DNA from: CAYVUB01 sp964454675
Lineage (GTDB): Bacteria; Bacteroidota; Bacteroidia; Flavobacteriales; Flavobacteriaceae
Direction of reading: 5' to 3'
Assembly: GCA_964454675.1 (NCBI GenBank)
Contig: CAYVUB010000029.1
Span: 1 to 33,444, forward strand
Length of the DNA: 33,444 nucleotides
Within the stretch, counting starts at the first letter, position 1. Each line of letters opens with the position of its first letter. Positions 8,054-16,075 of the stretch are shown in pieces. Both the position numbers and the translations under genes were made by a program. A model generated the notes under the pieces. That model had not been told where the DNA came from and did not search any database. It worked only from the letters and a program-made list of their open reading frames with translations.

Positions 8054-9361
8054 ATGGCAAATGCTTTGGTAGAAGAATTACGCTGGCGCGGAATGGTGCA
8101 TGACATCATGCCCGGAACAGAAGAACAACTCAACAAAGAAATGACTACGGCATATATTGGGTTTGACCCAACTTCAGATTCCCTGCATATCGGGAGTTTG
8201 GTGCCTATCATTTTGCTGGTACATCTTTATAAATCGGGACATAAACCCATTGCATTGGTTGGCGGTGCTACCGGTATGATTGGTGATCCGTCAGGGAAAA
8301 GTGATGAGCGTAATTTGCTGGACGAAGCAACTTTAGAAAAAAATGTGGAAGGCATCAAACGTGTGCTCTCCCGATTTTTGGATTTTAATTCCGAAGAAAA
8401 AAATGCTCCGGTTTTAGTTAACAACTACGACTGGATGAAAGATTTCAGCTTTATCGCCTTTGCCCGTGATGTAGGCAAGCGCATTACCGTAAATTATATG
8501 ATGGCAAAAGATTCGGTTAAAAAACGTTTTTCGGGTGAAGAAGGCAGCGTTGGGATGTCGTTTACAGAGTTTACCTACCAGTTGATTCAAGGTTATGATT
8601 TTTACCATTTATATAAAGCCCATAACTGTGTTTTGCAAATGGGCGGCAGCGACCAATGGGGAAATATCACTACGGGAACAGAGCTGGTACGCCGTATGAA
8701 TGTAGGCGAAGACGCCAAAGCCTATGCCATGACCTGCCCGTTAATTACCAAAGCCGATGGTTCAAAATTCGGGAAAAGCGAAGGCGGTAATATTTGGCTC
8801 GATGCCGATAAAACTTCGGTATATAAGTTTTACCAGTTTTGGTTAAATACGACGGATGAAGATGCAGAGAAGTATATCAAAATCTTCACTTTTTTAGATA
8901 AAGATACTATTGAAGCCTTAATTGCAGAACATAAAGAACAGCCGCATTTGCGACTATTACAAAAACGATTGGCTCAGGAAGTTACCTCGTTTGTACATTC
9001 AAAAGAAGATTTTGAAAATGCCGAAAAAGCATCCAACATCCTGTTCAGTAAAAACTTTAAAGACGACATCAAAACCCTGAACGAAACCATGTTTCTGGAA
9101 GTTTTTGAAGGTGTACCGCAAGCCGAGGTTTCACGGGATAACATAGAAAACGGCTTGGATATGATTGCAGCCTTATCGGCAGAAACAGGGTTTTTGGCAT
9201 CAAACGGCGAAGCCAGAAGAGCTTTAAAAGAAAATTCTATTTTGGTTAATAAGGAAAAGGTTGATGAAGCTTACCGGTTGACTACAACCGATTTGATAAA
9301 CAACACCTACATCATTTTAAACCGAGGCAAAAAGAACACCTATATTATTAAGGTGAGTTAA
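8054..9361 (+). CDS. tyrS: Tyrosyl-tRNA synthetase
   Basis: Charges tRNA-Tyr. From the ATG at 8054 it has 435 residues, normal for the bacterial TyrRS type. Class I signatures are HIGS at 45-48 and KFGKS at 238-242. The tyrosine-binding segments YQLIQGYDF (175-183) and MGGSDQWGN (196-204) are present. A C-terminal S4-like RNA-binding domain is seen in GEARRALKENSILVNKEKV. An upstream in-frame TTG at 8024 lies inside the promoter box and is rejected as start. The gene stands alone between the divergent epimerase and the convergent acyl-protein synthetase. Confidence 0.96.
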   Translation: MANALVEELRWRGMVHDIMPGTEEQLNKEMTTAYIGFDPTSDSLHIGSLVPIILLVHLYKSGHKPIALVGGATGMIGDPSGKSDERNLLDEATLEKNVEGIKRVLSRFLDFNSEEKNAPVLVNNYDWMKDFSFIAFARDVGKRITVNYMMAKDSVKKRFSGEEGSVGMSFTEFTYQLIQGYDFYHLYKAHNCVLQMGGSDQWGNITTGTELVRRMNVGEDAKAYAMTCPLITKADGSKFGKSEGGNIWLDADKTSVYKFYQFWLNTTDEDAEKYIKIFTFLDKDTIEALIAEHKEQPHLRLLQKRLAQEVTSFVHSKEDFENAEKASNILFSKNFKDDIKTLNETMFLEVFEGVPQAEVSRDNIENGLDMIAALSAETGFLASNGEARRALKENSILVNKEKVDEAYRLTTTDLINNTYIILNRGKKNTYIIKVS

Positions 9362-9366
9362 TAGTT

Positions 9367-9438
9367 GTGACTTAGGACTTCAAGACTTAAAACAAGAGGA
9401 ATTTTCAGTCCTGTGTCTTACAATCTTGTGTTTTGTAA
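9367..9438. repeat. Heptad tandem-repeat pair (7-bp family) after tyrS
   Basis: The left arm has GACTTAG, GACTTCAA and GACTTAA. The right arm has GTCCTGT, GTCTTAC, AATCTTGT and GTTTTGT. The units are 7-8 bp long and the two arms are roughly inverted around AATTTTC. They fill nearly the whole 80-bp gap between the convergent tyrS and acyl-protein synthetase genes. Confidence 0.55.
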
Positions 9439-9441
9439 AAG

Positions 9442-10422
9442 TTACAACACCATCAGGTTACAGCCTCTTATATCAGAATTATCAAACCGTCCCAGGATTT
9501 CAAAGGTTGAGTTTTCATAAACTTTCCCTAAATCTTGTGTAGCTATAAACGCACAAGAATTAAGGTTTGCCAAATCGATTACATTAATACCGCCGCTTGT
9601 TCCTTTGGGTAAAATTTGCAACGCATCTTCGGTATCACGGGTTAAAACCTTCATCCATTTCGGGCATTTAAAAATTCCGTTACCGGCAGAATACGCCTGG
9701 CTTAACAGTTCGGTCATGCCATATTCACTATGGATAGTATCGAGTCCAAAACCTTGTTTTAAAATACTGTGGAGTTCTTCTTTTATCAGTTCTTTGCGTT
9801 TGCCTTTCATACCGCCGGTTTCCATAACAATGGTGTTTTTAAGTCGAAACGAATGTGTTTCTGCCAAATCCAGCAAAGCATACGACACGCCAATTAAAAG
9901 TGTCTTTTTTCCTTCAGCATCCAAACGGACAAGTGTGTCTTTTAATTGCGACACATTATGAAGGTAAAAACCGCTTTCGGGCTGTCGGGAATCTTTGATA
10001 AGATGCTCAACCATATAAATCAATGACGAACCTTCACGCTCCAAATACGAAGGCAGTAAGGCTAAAATCACATAATCTTCAATGGCTCCGTAAAAATCAT
10101 AAAAGCATTTTTTAAAACTTTGCTCGTAGAGGTTTAAATCGGTCACATGATGTTTGCTTGTGATGCTTCCTGTAGTACCGGAGCTTGTAAATACCGTTTC
10201 AATAGTATTGGTATTGCTGACTACTTTATGCGATTTAAAAAACTGAATAGGCAAAAACGGAATGTCTTCAACACACGTTACATCACTGGGATGGATATAT
10301 AATAAATCGCAAAACGATCTGTAAACATCATTGTTTTCAAACTGGAATTTAAAAATTTTTAAAGCCACAGTATTAAATTCTGTGTCGTTTTGGATGTTGA
10401 AAATGTCATTAACGTTTACCAT
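9442..10422 (-). CDS. LuxE-like acyl-protein synthetase / acyltransferase
   Basis: A 326-residue member of the ANL-related LuxE family, which activates acyl groups with ATP and holds them on the protein. The adenylation motif is FTSSGTTGS at 78-86. A glycine/lysine motif GGMKGKRKE lies at 203-211 and SEYGMTEL at 232-239, as in the family. No luciferase or reductase partner (LuxA/B/C/D) is nearby, so a light-emission role is unlikely; fatty-acyl or aryl activation in envelope lipid or pigment synthesis is possible. The frame extends to 10458, but those 12 codons lie in a terminator hairpin, so I start at the ATG at 10422. Confidence 0.8.
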   Translation of the reverse strand: MVNVNDIFNIQNDTEFNTVALKIFKFQFENNDVYRSFCDLLYIHPSDVTCVEDIPFLPIQFFKSHKVVSNTNTIETVFTSSGTTGSITSKHHVTDLNLYEQSFKKCFYDFYGAIEDYVILALLPSYLEREGSSLIYMVEHLIKDSRQPESGFYLHNVSQLKDTLVRLDAEGKKTLLIGVSYALLDLAETHSFRLKNTIVMETGGMKGKRKELIKEELHSILKQGFGLDTIHSEYGMTELLSQAYSAGNGIFKCPKWMKVLTRDTEDALQILPKGTSGGINVIDLANLNSCAFIATQDLGKVYENSTFEILGRFDNSDIRGCNLMVL

Positions 10423-10444
10423 ACGGCAAAAGTAGATAAAATAA

Positions 10445-10475
10445 AAAAGCGTTACCAAATTATGATAACGCTTTT
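10445..10475 (-). terminator. Intrinsic terminator of the T9SS-protein gene
   Basis: A 10-bp stem AAAAGCGTTA / TAACGCTTTT with an 11-nt loop, followed on the minus strand by TTTTTTATTTT. It lies 20 bp past the stop at 10495 and directly upstream of the acyl-protein synthetase start. Confidence 0.85.
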
Positions 10476-10494
10476 AAAGTATGATTAAGAGTGA

Positions 10495-12267
10495 TTATTT
10501 GATCACTAATTTTTTAGTCACGGTAGCATTGTTTTGAGATATTTTAACAATGTACAATCCTGTATTCAATGAAGACACATCCAAACGGTTGTTGTTGATG
10601 GTTTCATTAATAACTTGTTTTCCTAATACATCAAATACACTTACAGTCATTACATCGCTGTTGTTTGATGTAATGTTTATAAAACCGGTTGATGTTGGGT
10701 TAGGATATACTCTGAAAGTGTTAGCTTCAACATCGCCAATTGATAAAGTAGTCGGAGTTACATCTGCCCAAGTAGTACCAATACGTAACTCATCTAATGT
10801 AATAAACGGGGTTGATCCGGCAGCATCTTGTCTTAAGATAAATTTATCTATAGAAACCGCAGGAGTTGCATCAGTTGCTGTTATTGTAACAGCGGGAGCA
10901 GCCGGTTGGCTAAATGTTGCCCCGGCAGGGTTAATCCATGTGTTGATGACTCCACTTTCAATGTTATAACTCATTACAACAAATATATCGTCACCTACGG
11001 CATAAGTGTTTGTATCAAATGATATCTGCTCAGCAGTACTTGTATTGCTGATTCCTATTGAAAAATCAGACGAAATTGGATCTACTGATGTCGGTTTTAC
11101 CCATAAACGGGCATCGTAACTTGTATTTGAGTTAGAAAGTGACGCAAAATATGCTCCACCTGCATTTGTAACGTTTGACTGGTCTGTTACTCTAAAGATA
11201 AAAGAAGCATATACATCGCCTGCAGTTACAGGAGTGTAAGCAAGTACGCTTTCACGACCGGCACCATTAAAAGCAATAGAATTTCCTTCAGATGCGATTA
11301 AGCCTGTGTAAGATAAATTTCCGCTTGTTACAGTTATATCATCACCGGTATTTAATAAAGTCCAGTTTGTTTGGTCGTTTAAGCTGTCTCCTTCGTTATA
11401 ATCAAAATGTTCAGTATGAGGCAATGTAGGCAATACAAAAATTTCGGTAGTGAAATTAAGCGTTGCATTTACTGCAGGAACAATAGGCTGGTGCGCGTCG
11501 TCAACCAACTCCATATATAATATGTGAGCACCATTTGCCAAACCAGAAAGCAAGATTGGGTCTGTATCATATTTCATAACTACCGAGCCACCGTCAAGTG
11601 TATAGTGTATGTGTCCGTCACCATTTCCAGGCATTGCAACATCAAAGTTGCTTACAATAAAAGAAACTTGAGTGTCAGCTGTAGTTTGTGTAGAACCTTC
11701 GGTTGGGGAAGTAATTACTAAACCCGGCTCACCTGTTGATGCTTCAGCAAACAAAGAGAAATCATCATAATAAACTGTAGCTCCATTATATGTTCTTGTT
11801 TCAAATAAAAAGCCATTGGCAGTAGCCGGTGCAGTTAACGTTACAGAAAACTCTGTCCACACACCTCCATTATTGTCTAAATATCCCGTGTTATTATGTC
11901 TTAACTCTTCAATGTTATCAGGTAAGTTTGTTGTACCGTTTCTCCAAAAACTCCATATTCTGGCATCAGTACCATCACCGGATTCTACTTTATACCAAAA
12001 AGAAATAGTATAGGTGTTACCGGGAATAACACCTGTAACTATTTGTTGAATATCTCTTCTTTGTGTAGTTGAAACAACTTTTGCAGAATAATTTCCTCCT
12101 TCCGGTCTAACTTCAACAGATTCTTGAGTAACTCCCTGGGCAACACCATATCCTGTCGGAGTATTAATGTCATCCCAGTTTTCAAAATCGCCATTTACTA
12201 ATAATTCCTGAGAAAAACTCATAGAACTAATTAAAAGAGCAGTAAATAAAAAGTAAATTTTTTTCAT
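10495..12267 (-). CDS. T9SS-secreted multidomain protein with carbohydrate-binding-like N-domain
   Basis: Secreted or surface protein of 590 residues. A Sec signal peptide occupies about 1-19 (ends SFSQ). Residues about 22-175 begin LLVNGDFENWDD and form a jelly-roll domain like CBM4/9 or CBM-11 modules. About 180-275 is a beta-sandwich with SPTEGST and HIHYTLDGG, a segment I associate with secreted nuclease-type or lamin-tail proteins. Residues about 285-505 look like another lectin/laminin-G-type sandwich (TNWTLL, LDELRIG). The type A sorting domain starts at VYPNP (520) and ends TKKLVIK. No catalytic residues are recognised, so the role is probably binding or adhesion. It has its own promoter and terminator. 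Confidence 0.82.
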   Translation of the reverse strand: MKKIYFLFTALLISSMSFSQELLVNGDFENWDDINTPTGYGVAQGVTQESVEVRPEGGNYSAKVVSTTQRRDIQQIVTGVIPGNTYTISFWYKVESGDGTDARIWSFWRNGTTNLPDNIEELRHNNTGYLDNNGGVWTEFSVTLTAPATANGFLFETRTYNGATVYYDDFSLFAEASTGEPGLVITSPTEGSTQTTADTQVSFIVSNFDVAMPGNGDGHIHYTLDGGSVVMKYDTDPILLSGLANGAHILYMELVDDAHQPIVPAVNATLNFTTEIFVLPTLPHTEHFDYNEGDSLNDQTNWTLLNTGDDITVTSGNLSYTGLIASEGNSIAFNGAGRESVLAYTPVTAGDVYASFIFRVTDQSNVTNAGGAYFASLSNSNTSYDARLWVKPTSVDPISSDFSIGISNTSTAEQISFDTNTYAVGDDIFVVMSYNIESGVINTWINPAGATFSQPAAPAVTITATDATPAVSIDKFILRQDAAGSTPFITLDELRIGTTWADVTPTTLSIGDVEANTFRVYPNPTSTGFINITSNNSDVMTVSVFDVLGKQVINETINNNRLDVSSLNTGLYIVKISQNNATVTKKLVIK

Positions 12268-12293
12268 AATTAAATTATTTATAATCGTTTGTG

Positions 12294-12323
12294 CAAATGT
12301 ACAAAAATATTGAGCGGCAACAA
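12294..12323 (-). promoter_or_regulatory. Promoter of the T9SS-protein gene
   Basis: On the minus strand the -7 box is TACATTTG (12294-12301) and TTGTTG (12318-12323) lies upstream with 16-19 bp spacing. This fits the Bacteroidota TTG / TAnnTTTG pattern. It lies 26 bp before the start codon. Confidence 0.6.
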
Positions 12324-12377
12324 TAGTAAATTATCAACAATTAACTATTTTACAATAAAATAACGTTAATGAAAAAT

Positions 12378-12713
12378 CTACTTTACAACCAGCTTCCGGG
12401 TAGCGGTAGCAGTGTTTTCTTTGATTTTTAAAATGTAGATGCCGGGAGTTAATTTTGAGATGTTTAACTCGTTACCAAATAATGATGATGAATGCACTTT
12501 TTTGCCCAAAACATCAAATATCTCAATATCCTTGGTTAAATTTTGCTTGGTGGTAATCGTAATCTTACCGTTGCTTACAGGATTTGGGTAGATGTTTAAA
12601 TCTTCAATGCCTTCTGTTTTTGATGAACTTGAACCATTGGTTTGCGAATAGCCGGATACAGTAAATGTAAAGCCCAAAAGCAGTAATATAATGTATGCGT
12701 ATTTTTTCATCAT
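12378..12713 (-). CDS. Orphan T9SS sorting-domain protein
   Basis: A 111-residue exported protein. The signal peptide is about 1-24 (ends SGYSQ) and a serine-rich linker of roughly 14 residues follows. The rest, from about 39 to 111, is a type A T9SS sorting domain: LNIYPNPVSNGKITI, then IFDVLGKKV, LTPGIYILKI and the end RKLVVK. There is no passenger domain. Such domains are normally cut off during secretion, so little would remain. It might be a remnant, a decoy, or a small surface peptide. The frame opens 12 codons earlier, but the adjacent ATG codons at 12713/12710 begin a proper MKK signal peptide. It lies upstream of the large T9SS gene in the same direction, separated by 110 bp and that gene's own promoter. 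Confidence 0.75.
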   Translation of the reverse strand: MMKKYAYIILLLLGFTFTVSGYSQTNGSSSSKTEGIEDLNIYPNPVSNGKITITTKQNLTKDIEIFDVLGKKVHSSSLFGNELNISKLTPGIYILKIKENTATATRKLVVK

Positions 12714-12832
12714 GCTGTTGTTATTTTTTTTAACTGCTGTTTTTGACAAAGCATCAAAATCACAATTTTAAAATAAAGTTATAAAAATAGTGCAAAACAT
12801 ATACCAAAAACAAGATAAATTTAAAAAATTTC

Positions 12833-12979
12833 AGAAACTGTTTAAGTTTTGTTTATTGTTGCTTTTTTGAGTTATTTTTAATTCGGGCAAGGTGTGTGCT
12901 TTTTAGGATAGCAGCGCTATTGTTAAAAAATATAACGCAGTACGGATTATGACTTTCAGATAAAATTTAAACAGTTTCT
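12833..12979. mobile_element. MITE-like 147-bp element
   Basis: Terminal inverted repeats of 18 bp (12833-12850 and 12962-12979) match at 17 of 18 positions. Inside is a hairpin ATAGC-AGC-GCTAT (12908-12920), extended by GCTTTTTA pairing with TTAAAAAAT. There is no ORF. No target-site duplication is clear. It fills much of the 354-bp divergent gap between the orphan sorting-domain gene and the response regulator. The rest of the gap is AT-rich, with one promoter box. Confidence 0.55.
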
Positions 12980-13064
12980 TGGATAAACGTATTGTAACTG
13001 TTAGCAGTAAGTTATCTTAATGTTATCAATATGTTTGGCGTTTAAAAGCTTTTGTTATTAATCC

Positions 13065-13072
13065 TATCTTTG
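13065..13072 (+). promoter_or_regulatory. Candidate promoter -7 box for the two-component operon
   Basis: TATCTTTG matches TAnnTTTG, 31 bp upstream of the response regulator ATG. No TTG at ideal spacing was found. Confidence 0.5.
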
Positions 13073-13103
13073 CAGCATAATTTTTTTTGTACCTTTAAAT
13101 CAA

Positions 13104-13787
13104 ATGAAGAAAAAGGAAATCAAAATACTTCTGGTAGATGATGAACCGGATATTTTAGAAATTGTAGGGTATAATCTTACCGCCGAAGGCTATCAGGTAA
13201 TCACCGCCGAAAACGGTGCAGAAGCCGTTAAAAAAGCCAAAAAAGAACGTCCGCAGCTTATCATCATGGATGTGATGATGCCCGAAATGGACGGTATTGA
13301 AGCCTGCGAACACATCCGGAAAATCCCAGATTTGTCAGACACCATTATCACATTTTTAACCGCCCGCGGTGAAGACTATTCGCAAGTAGCGGGTTTTGAT
13401 GCCGGTGCCGATGATTATATTACCAAGCCTATCAAACCAAAAGTGCTGGTAAGTAAAGTTAAAGCACTTTTAAGACGGCTTAAAGACGATGAAGGCCCCG
13501 AAGCCATTGTAAAAATAGGCGGTTTGGTTATCAACCGTGAAGAATACAAAATCACGCACAAAGGTCAGGAAATTGTTTTGCCAAGAAAAGAATTTGAATT
13601 ATTATCTTTGCTGGCAACAAAACCCGGTAAAGTATTTAAACGCGAAGAAATTCTTGATAAAGTTTGGGGTAATGAAGTCGTTGTAGGCGGCAGAACCATT
13701 GATGTTCATATACGCAAGCTAAGAGAAAAAATCGGCGATAAAAGCTTTAAAACCATTAAGGGTGTTGGCTATAAGTTTGTTGATTAA
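13104..13787 (+). CDS. OmpR/PhoB-family response regulator
   Basis: DNA-binding response regulator of 227 residues. The receiver domain (about 5-120) has the acidic pair D12/D13, phosphoacceptor D55 in IIMDVMMPEMDG, T86 and K108 in DYITKPI. A winged-helix DNA-binding domain (about 130-226) contains LPRKEFELLSLLATKPGKVF and ends with GGRTIDVHIRKLREKIG and IKGVGYKF. The sensor kinase gene starts at the next base after its stop, so they form one operon. PhoB is the closest named relative, but no phosphate-transport genes are near. Confidence 0.93.
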   Translation: MKKKEIKILLVDDEPDILEIVGYNLTAEGYQVITAENGAEAVKKAKKERPQLIIMDVMMPEMDGIEACEHIRKIPDLSDTIITFLTARGEDYSQVAGFDAGADDYITKPIKPKVLVSKVKALLRRLKDDEGPEAIVKIGGLVINREEYKITHKGQEIVLPRKEFELLSLLATKPGKVFKREEILDKVWGNEVVVGGRTIDVHIRKLREKIGDKSFKTIKGVGYKFVD

Positions 13788-14831
13788 ATGCAAAAAAAAC
13801 TAAAAAAGTCATACAAATTTGCGATTAAGACATCGCTGTATATCACTATAACAGTAACACTCATTACGAGTGTTTTTTTATATGCTGTTGATTCTTTTAA
13901 TGTTTTTGTAACAACCGGTTTTGCATTGGTATGTTGCCTCGTGAGTTTTTTTATCACCCAATACCGCGTAGAGCGTTTTATATACAGACGCGTAAAAAAA
14001 ATATATGACGATTTAACACTATTAGAATCGGCAACATTGCGCAAGCAGCCTATCACTACAGATATGGCAACCCTTACAAGGGAAATAGACAAATATGCCA
14101 GAGACAAAAAACTCGAAATAGAAACTTTAAAAGTACGTGAAGAATACAGAAAAGAGTTTTTGGGCAATGTGTCGCATGAGCTTAAAACCCCTTTGTTTAC
14201 AGTACAAGGTTATATTTTGACATTACTTGACGGCGCAATGGACGATAAAAAAATACGTGAAAAATATCTTGAACGTGCCGGTAAAGGTGTTGAACGGCTT
14301 ATCTATATCGTAAAAGATTTGGATATGATTACCAAACTTGAAGCCGGCGATTTAAGTTTGAATATTGAAGAATTTGATATTGTTGAATTGGTACACAGCG
14401 TTTTTGAACTTCTGGAAATGAAAGCGCACAAAAAGAAAATCACCTTAACCTTTGATATGGAATACAAAAATCCTGTAAAAGTTATTGCAGACAGAGAACG
14501 CATACAGCAGGTATTGACCAATTTGATTGTAAATTCCATAAAATACGGCCGTACCAAAGGCACTACCGAGGTAAGCATTGAAAATCTTATTAAAAACAAA
14601 GTCATCGTACGTGTTACCGATAATGGTGAAGGTATTGAAAAATCAAATATTCCGAGGCTTTTTGAACGGTTTTACAGGGTTGATAAAAGCGGTTCACGCA
14701 AAGAAGGCGGCTCAGGGCTTGGCTTGTCAATAGTAAAACACATCATTGAAGCACATGACGAAAAAATGTATGTAGAAAGCGAATTGGGTGTAGGCAGCGA
14801 ATTTTCATTTACCCTTGAAAAGGCTAAATAG
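13788..14831 (+). CDS. Membrane sensor histidine kinase (PhoR-like)
   Basis: Partner kinase of the regulator just upstream, 347 residues. Two membrane segments at about 15-34 and 39-58 leave only a few residues outside the membrane, so it senses within the membrane or through a partner. The linker (about 60-120) is helical. The dimerisation box FLGNVSHELKTP carries phosphoacceptor H130. The ATPase domain has the N box with N249 in NLIVNSIKYG, DNGEG at 278-282, and the G2 region GGSGLGLSI at 307-315. No PAS domain is seen. The last 27 bp overlap the 3' end of the convergent glycosyltransferase gene. Confidence 0.93.
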   Translation: MQKKLKKSYKFAIKTSLYITITVTLITSVFLYAVDSFNVFVTTGFALVCCLVSFFITQYRVERFIYRRVKKIYDDLTLLESATLRKQPITTDMATLTREIDKYARDKKLEIETLKVREEYRKEFLGNVSHELKTPLFTVQGYILTLLDGAMDDKKIREKYLERAGKGVERLIYIVKDLDMITKLEAGDLSLNIEEFDIVELVHSVFELLEMKAHKKKITLTFDMEYKNPVKVIADRERIQQVLTNLIVNSIKYGRTKGTTEVSIENLIKNKVIVRVTDNGEGIEKSNIPRLFERFYRVDKSGSRKEGGSGLGLSIVKHIIEAHDEKMYVESELGVGSEFSFTLEKAK

Positions 14832-15860
14832 CTTTTTAAAATTCACCTCATATTCAAAAGCTTCCAACCCACGATAATTTGCAATTTCAGCAAGTTTTTC
14901 AATCTTAAAATCATCTTGCCTGCAGCTTGGTACAAAACCTTGTTCGGTTAATCGTTTTGCAAGATATTCCTGTTCAAATTGTCCCGGTGTAGGAATAAAA
15001 AATGCCTTTTTGCCCAGTTTTGCCAAATCCATAATGGTCGTATATCCCGAGCGCGATACTATCATCCGGCTTTCGTTTAATGACTGTTCAAGCAAATCAC
15101 TCGTCATAAAATTGTATAGTGTAATATGACCTGTTTGCGTTACGGTTTGCTCTTTTTCAACAACACCTTTTACAAAAAGCACTTTGCCTTTATAGTTTTC
15201 AAATTCACTTAATAATTTTTCTTCCAGCATACTTCGCTGAGGTTCGGGGCCCGAAAGCAAAACCATCACATCATACACAAAACCGGTTTCAATTTTTGAA
15301 AAACGGCTCAACGGCCCAATGTATTTTGTAGGTACAAAATAATGGTTTGTATGCCCAAGCTTCCCGCTTAAATTAGGCTGCCCGTTAGCATCCGGAACCC
15401 AGCATTCATCAAATTTTCTGATGATTTTTTGATGCAGTTTGGTACTTAGCCACGTTGTGTTGCCGCTCAAAACCTGCAGTTGGTGTGTGATAAACACCGA
15501 TGGCACTAATTTACTGTAAACACCCAGCCGGTTATCAGAAATAATACCGTCAATATTGTGTTCTTTGATGATGGACTTTATCAGGTTTCTTTCAGATTTT
15601 ACGGCGTTGAGTAATTTTGGGGAATCTTTCAAAAGCTTCAGTTTAAACCAATACCCTTTTTTAGAATATCTGATGTTGTACGAAGGCAGCTCAATAGCTT
15701 CCACTTCGGGAAACTCTTTTTTCAGCAATTCAAGAGCAATACCGTCACTTGCAATAACAGGCGTAAATTGATGCGCCAGCAATCCTCTAATAATAGGAAT
15801 ACAGCGTGCAGCGTGACCCAAACCCCAATTTAACGGGGCAACCAAAATTCGTTTTTTCAT
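14805..15860 (-). CDS. Glycosyltransferase, GT-B fold (GT28/MurG-like C-terminus)
   Basis: A 351-residue predicted glycosyltransferase. The N-terminal half starts KRILVAPLNWGLGHAARCIPI, the glycine-rich loop and histidine typical of GT-B enzymes. The C-terminal half has RMIVSRSGYTTIMDLAKLGK and PTPGQFEQEYLAKRL, matching the donor-binding region of GT28-type enzymes. No membrane segment is seen. The acceptor is unknown. The frame stays open 22 codons upstream to 15926, but that part translates the repeat at 15871-15966, so the ATG at 15860 is preferred. The 3' end overlaps the histidine kinase gene by 27 bp on the opposite strand. Confidence 0.82.
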   Translation of the reverse strand: MKKRILVAPLNWGLGHAARCIPIIRGLLAHQFTPVIASDGIALELLKKEFPEVEAIELPSYNIRYSKKGYWFKLKLLKDSPKLLNAVKSERNLIKSIIKEHNIDGIISDNRLGVYSKLVPSVFITHQLQVLSGNTTWLSTKLHQKIIRKFDECWVPDANGQPNLSGKLGHTNHYFVPTKYIGPLSRFSKIETGFVYDVMVLLSGPEPQRSMLEEKLLSEFENYKGKVLFVKGVVEKEQTVTQTGHITLYNFMTSDLLEQSLNESRMIVSRSGYTTIMDLAKLGKKAFFIPTPGQFEQEYLAKRLTEQGFVPSCRQDDFKIEKLAEIANYRGLEAFEYEVNFKKLFSLFKGK

Positions 15861-15870
15861 ATATCTTTTT

Positions 15871-15966
15871 GGGCGTGACCACAAGGGTCGGGCTTTCGGC
15901 AGTCGCTTTAAACTATTTTTTTGCAAAATAGTTTAAGAGCTTCAACAATGCCTTAATCCCTCACGC
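15871..15966. repeat. R6 interspersed repeat, copy 1 (~96 bp)
   Basis: Begins GGGCGTGACC and ends CCCTCACGC, so its ends are roughly inverted. It carries a central 12-bp perfect hairpin (15908-15919 / 15925-15936, TTAAACTATTTT arm). A diverged copy in the opposite orientation is at 30366-30439: GGGTCGGGCTTTCGG here against GGGTCGCACTTTCCG there, 12 of 15 identical. It sits directly upstream of the glycosyltransferase start. Confidence 0.6.
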
Positions 15967-16032
15967 AGAGTTAGAACAATAAATCACAATAATATTCAAA
16001 GATACACATTAAAGCGCTTACAAATATTTCCT

Positions 16033-16040
16033 TAATTTTG
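16033..16040 (+). promoter_or_regulatory. Candidate trmB promoter -7 box
   Basis: TAATTTTG matches TAnnTTTG. Transcription would begin near 16046-16048, so a TTG at 16046 would have no leader. This supports the GTG at 16076 as the trmB start. Confidence 0.5.
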
Positions 16041-16075
16041 CCAAATTGTTAAACAACATCCTAAAACCTAATCTC

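Noticed and set aside
10423..10458. 12-codon N-terminal extension of the LuxE-like protein
   Set aside because: It lies inside the terminator hairpin of the upstream gene.
14303..14605. Minus-strand open frame inside the histidine kinase gene
   Set aside because: Antisense shadow. The sense frame has all the kinase boxes.
15861..15926. 22-codon N-terminal extension of the glycosyltransferase
   Set aside because: It translates the R6 repeat (KARPLWSRPKRY type residues), and a clean GT-B start follows at the ATG at 15860.
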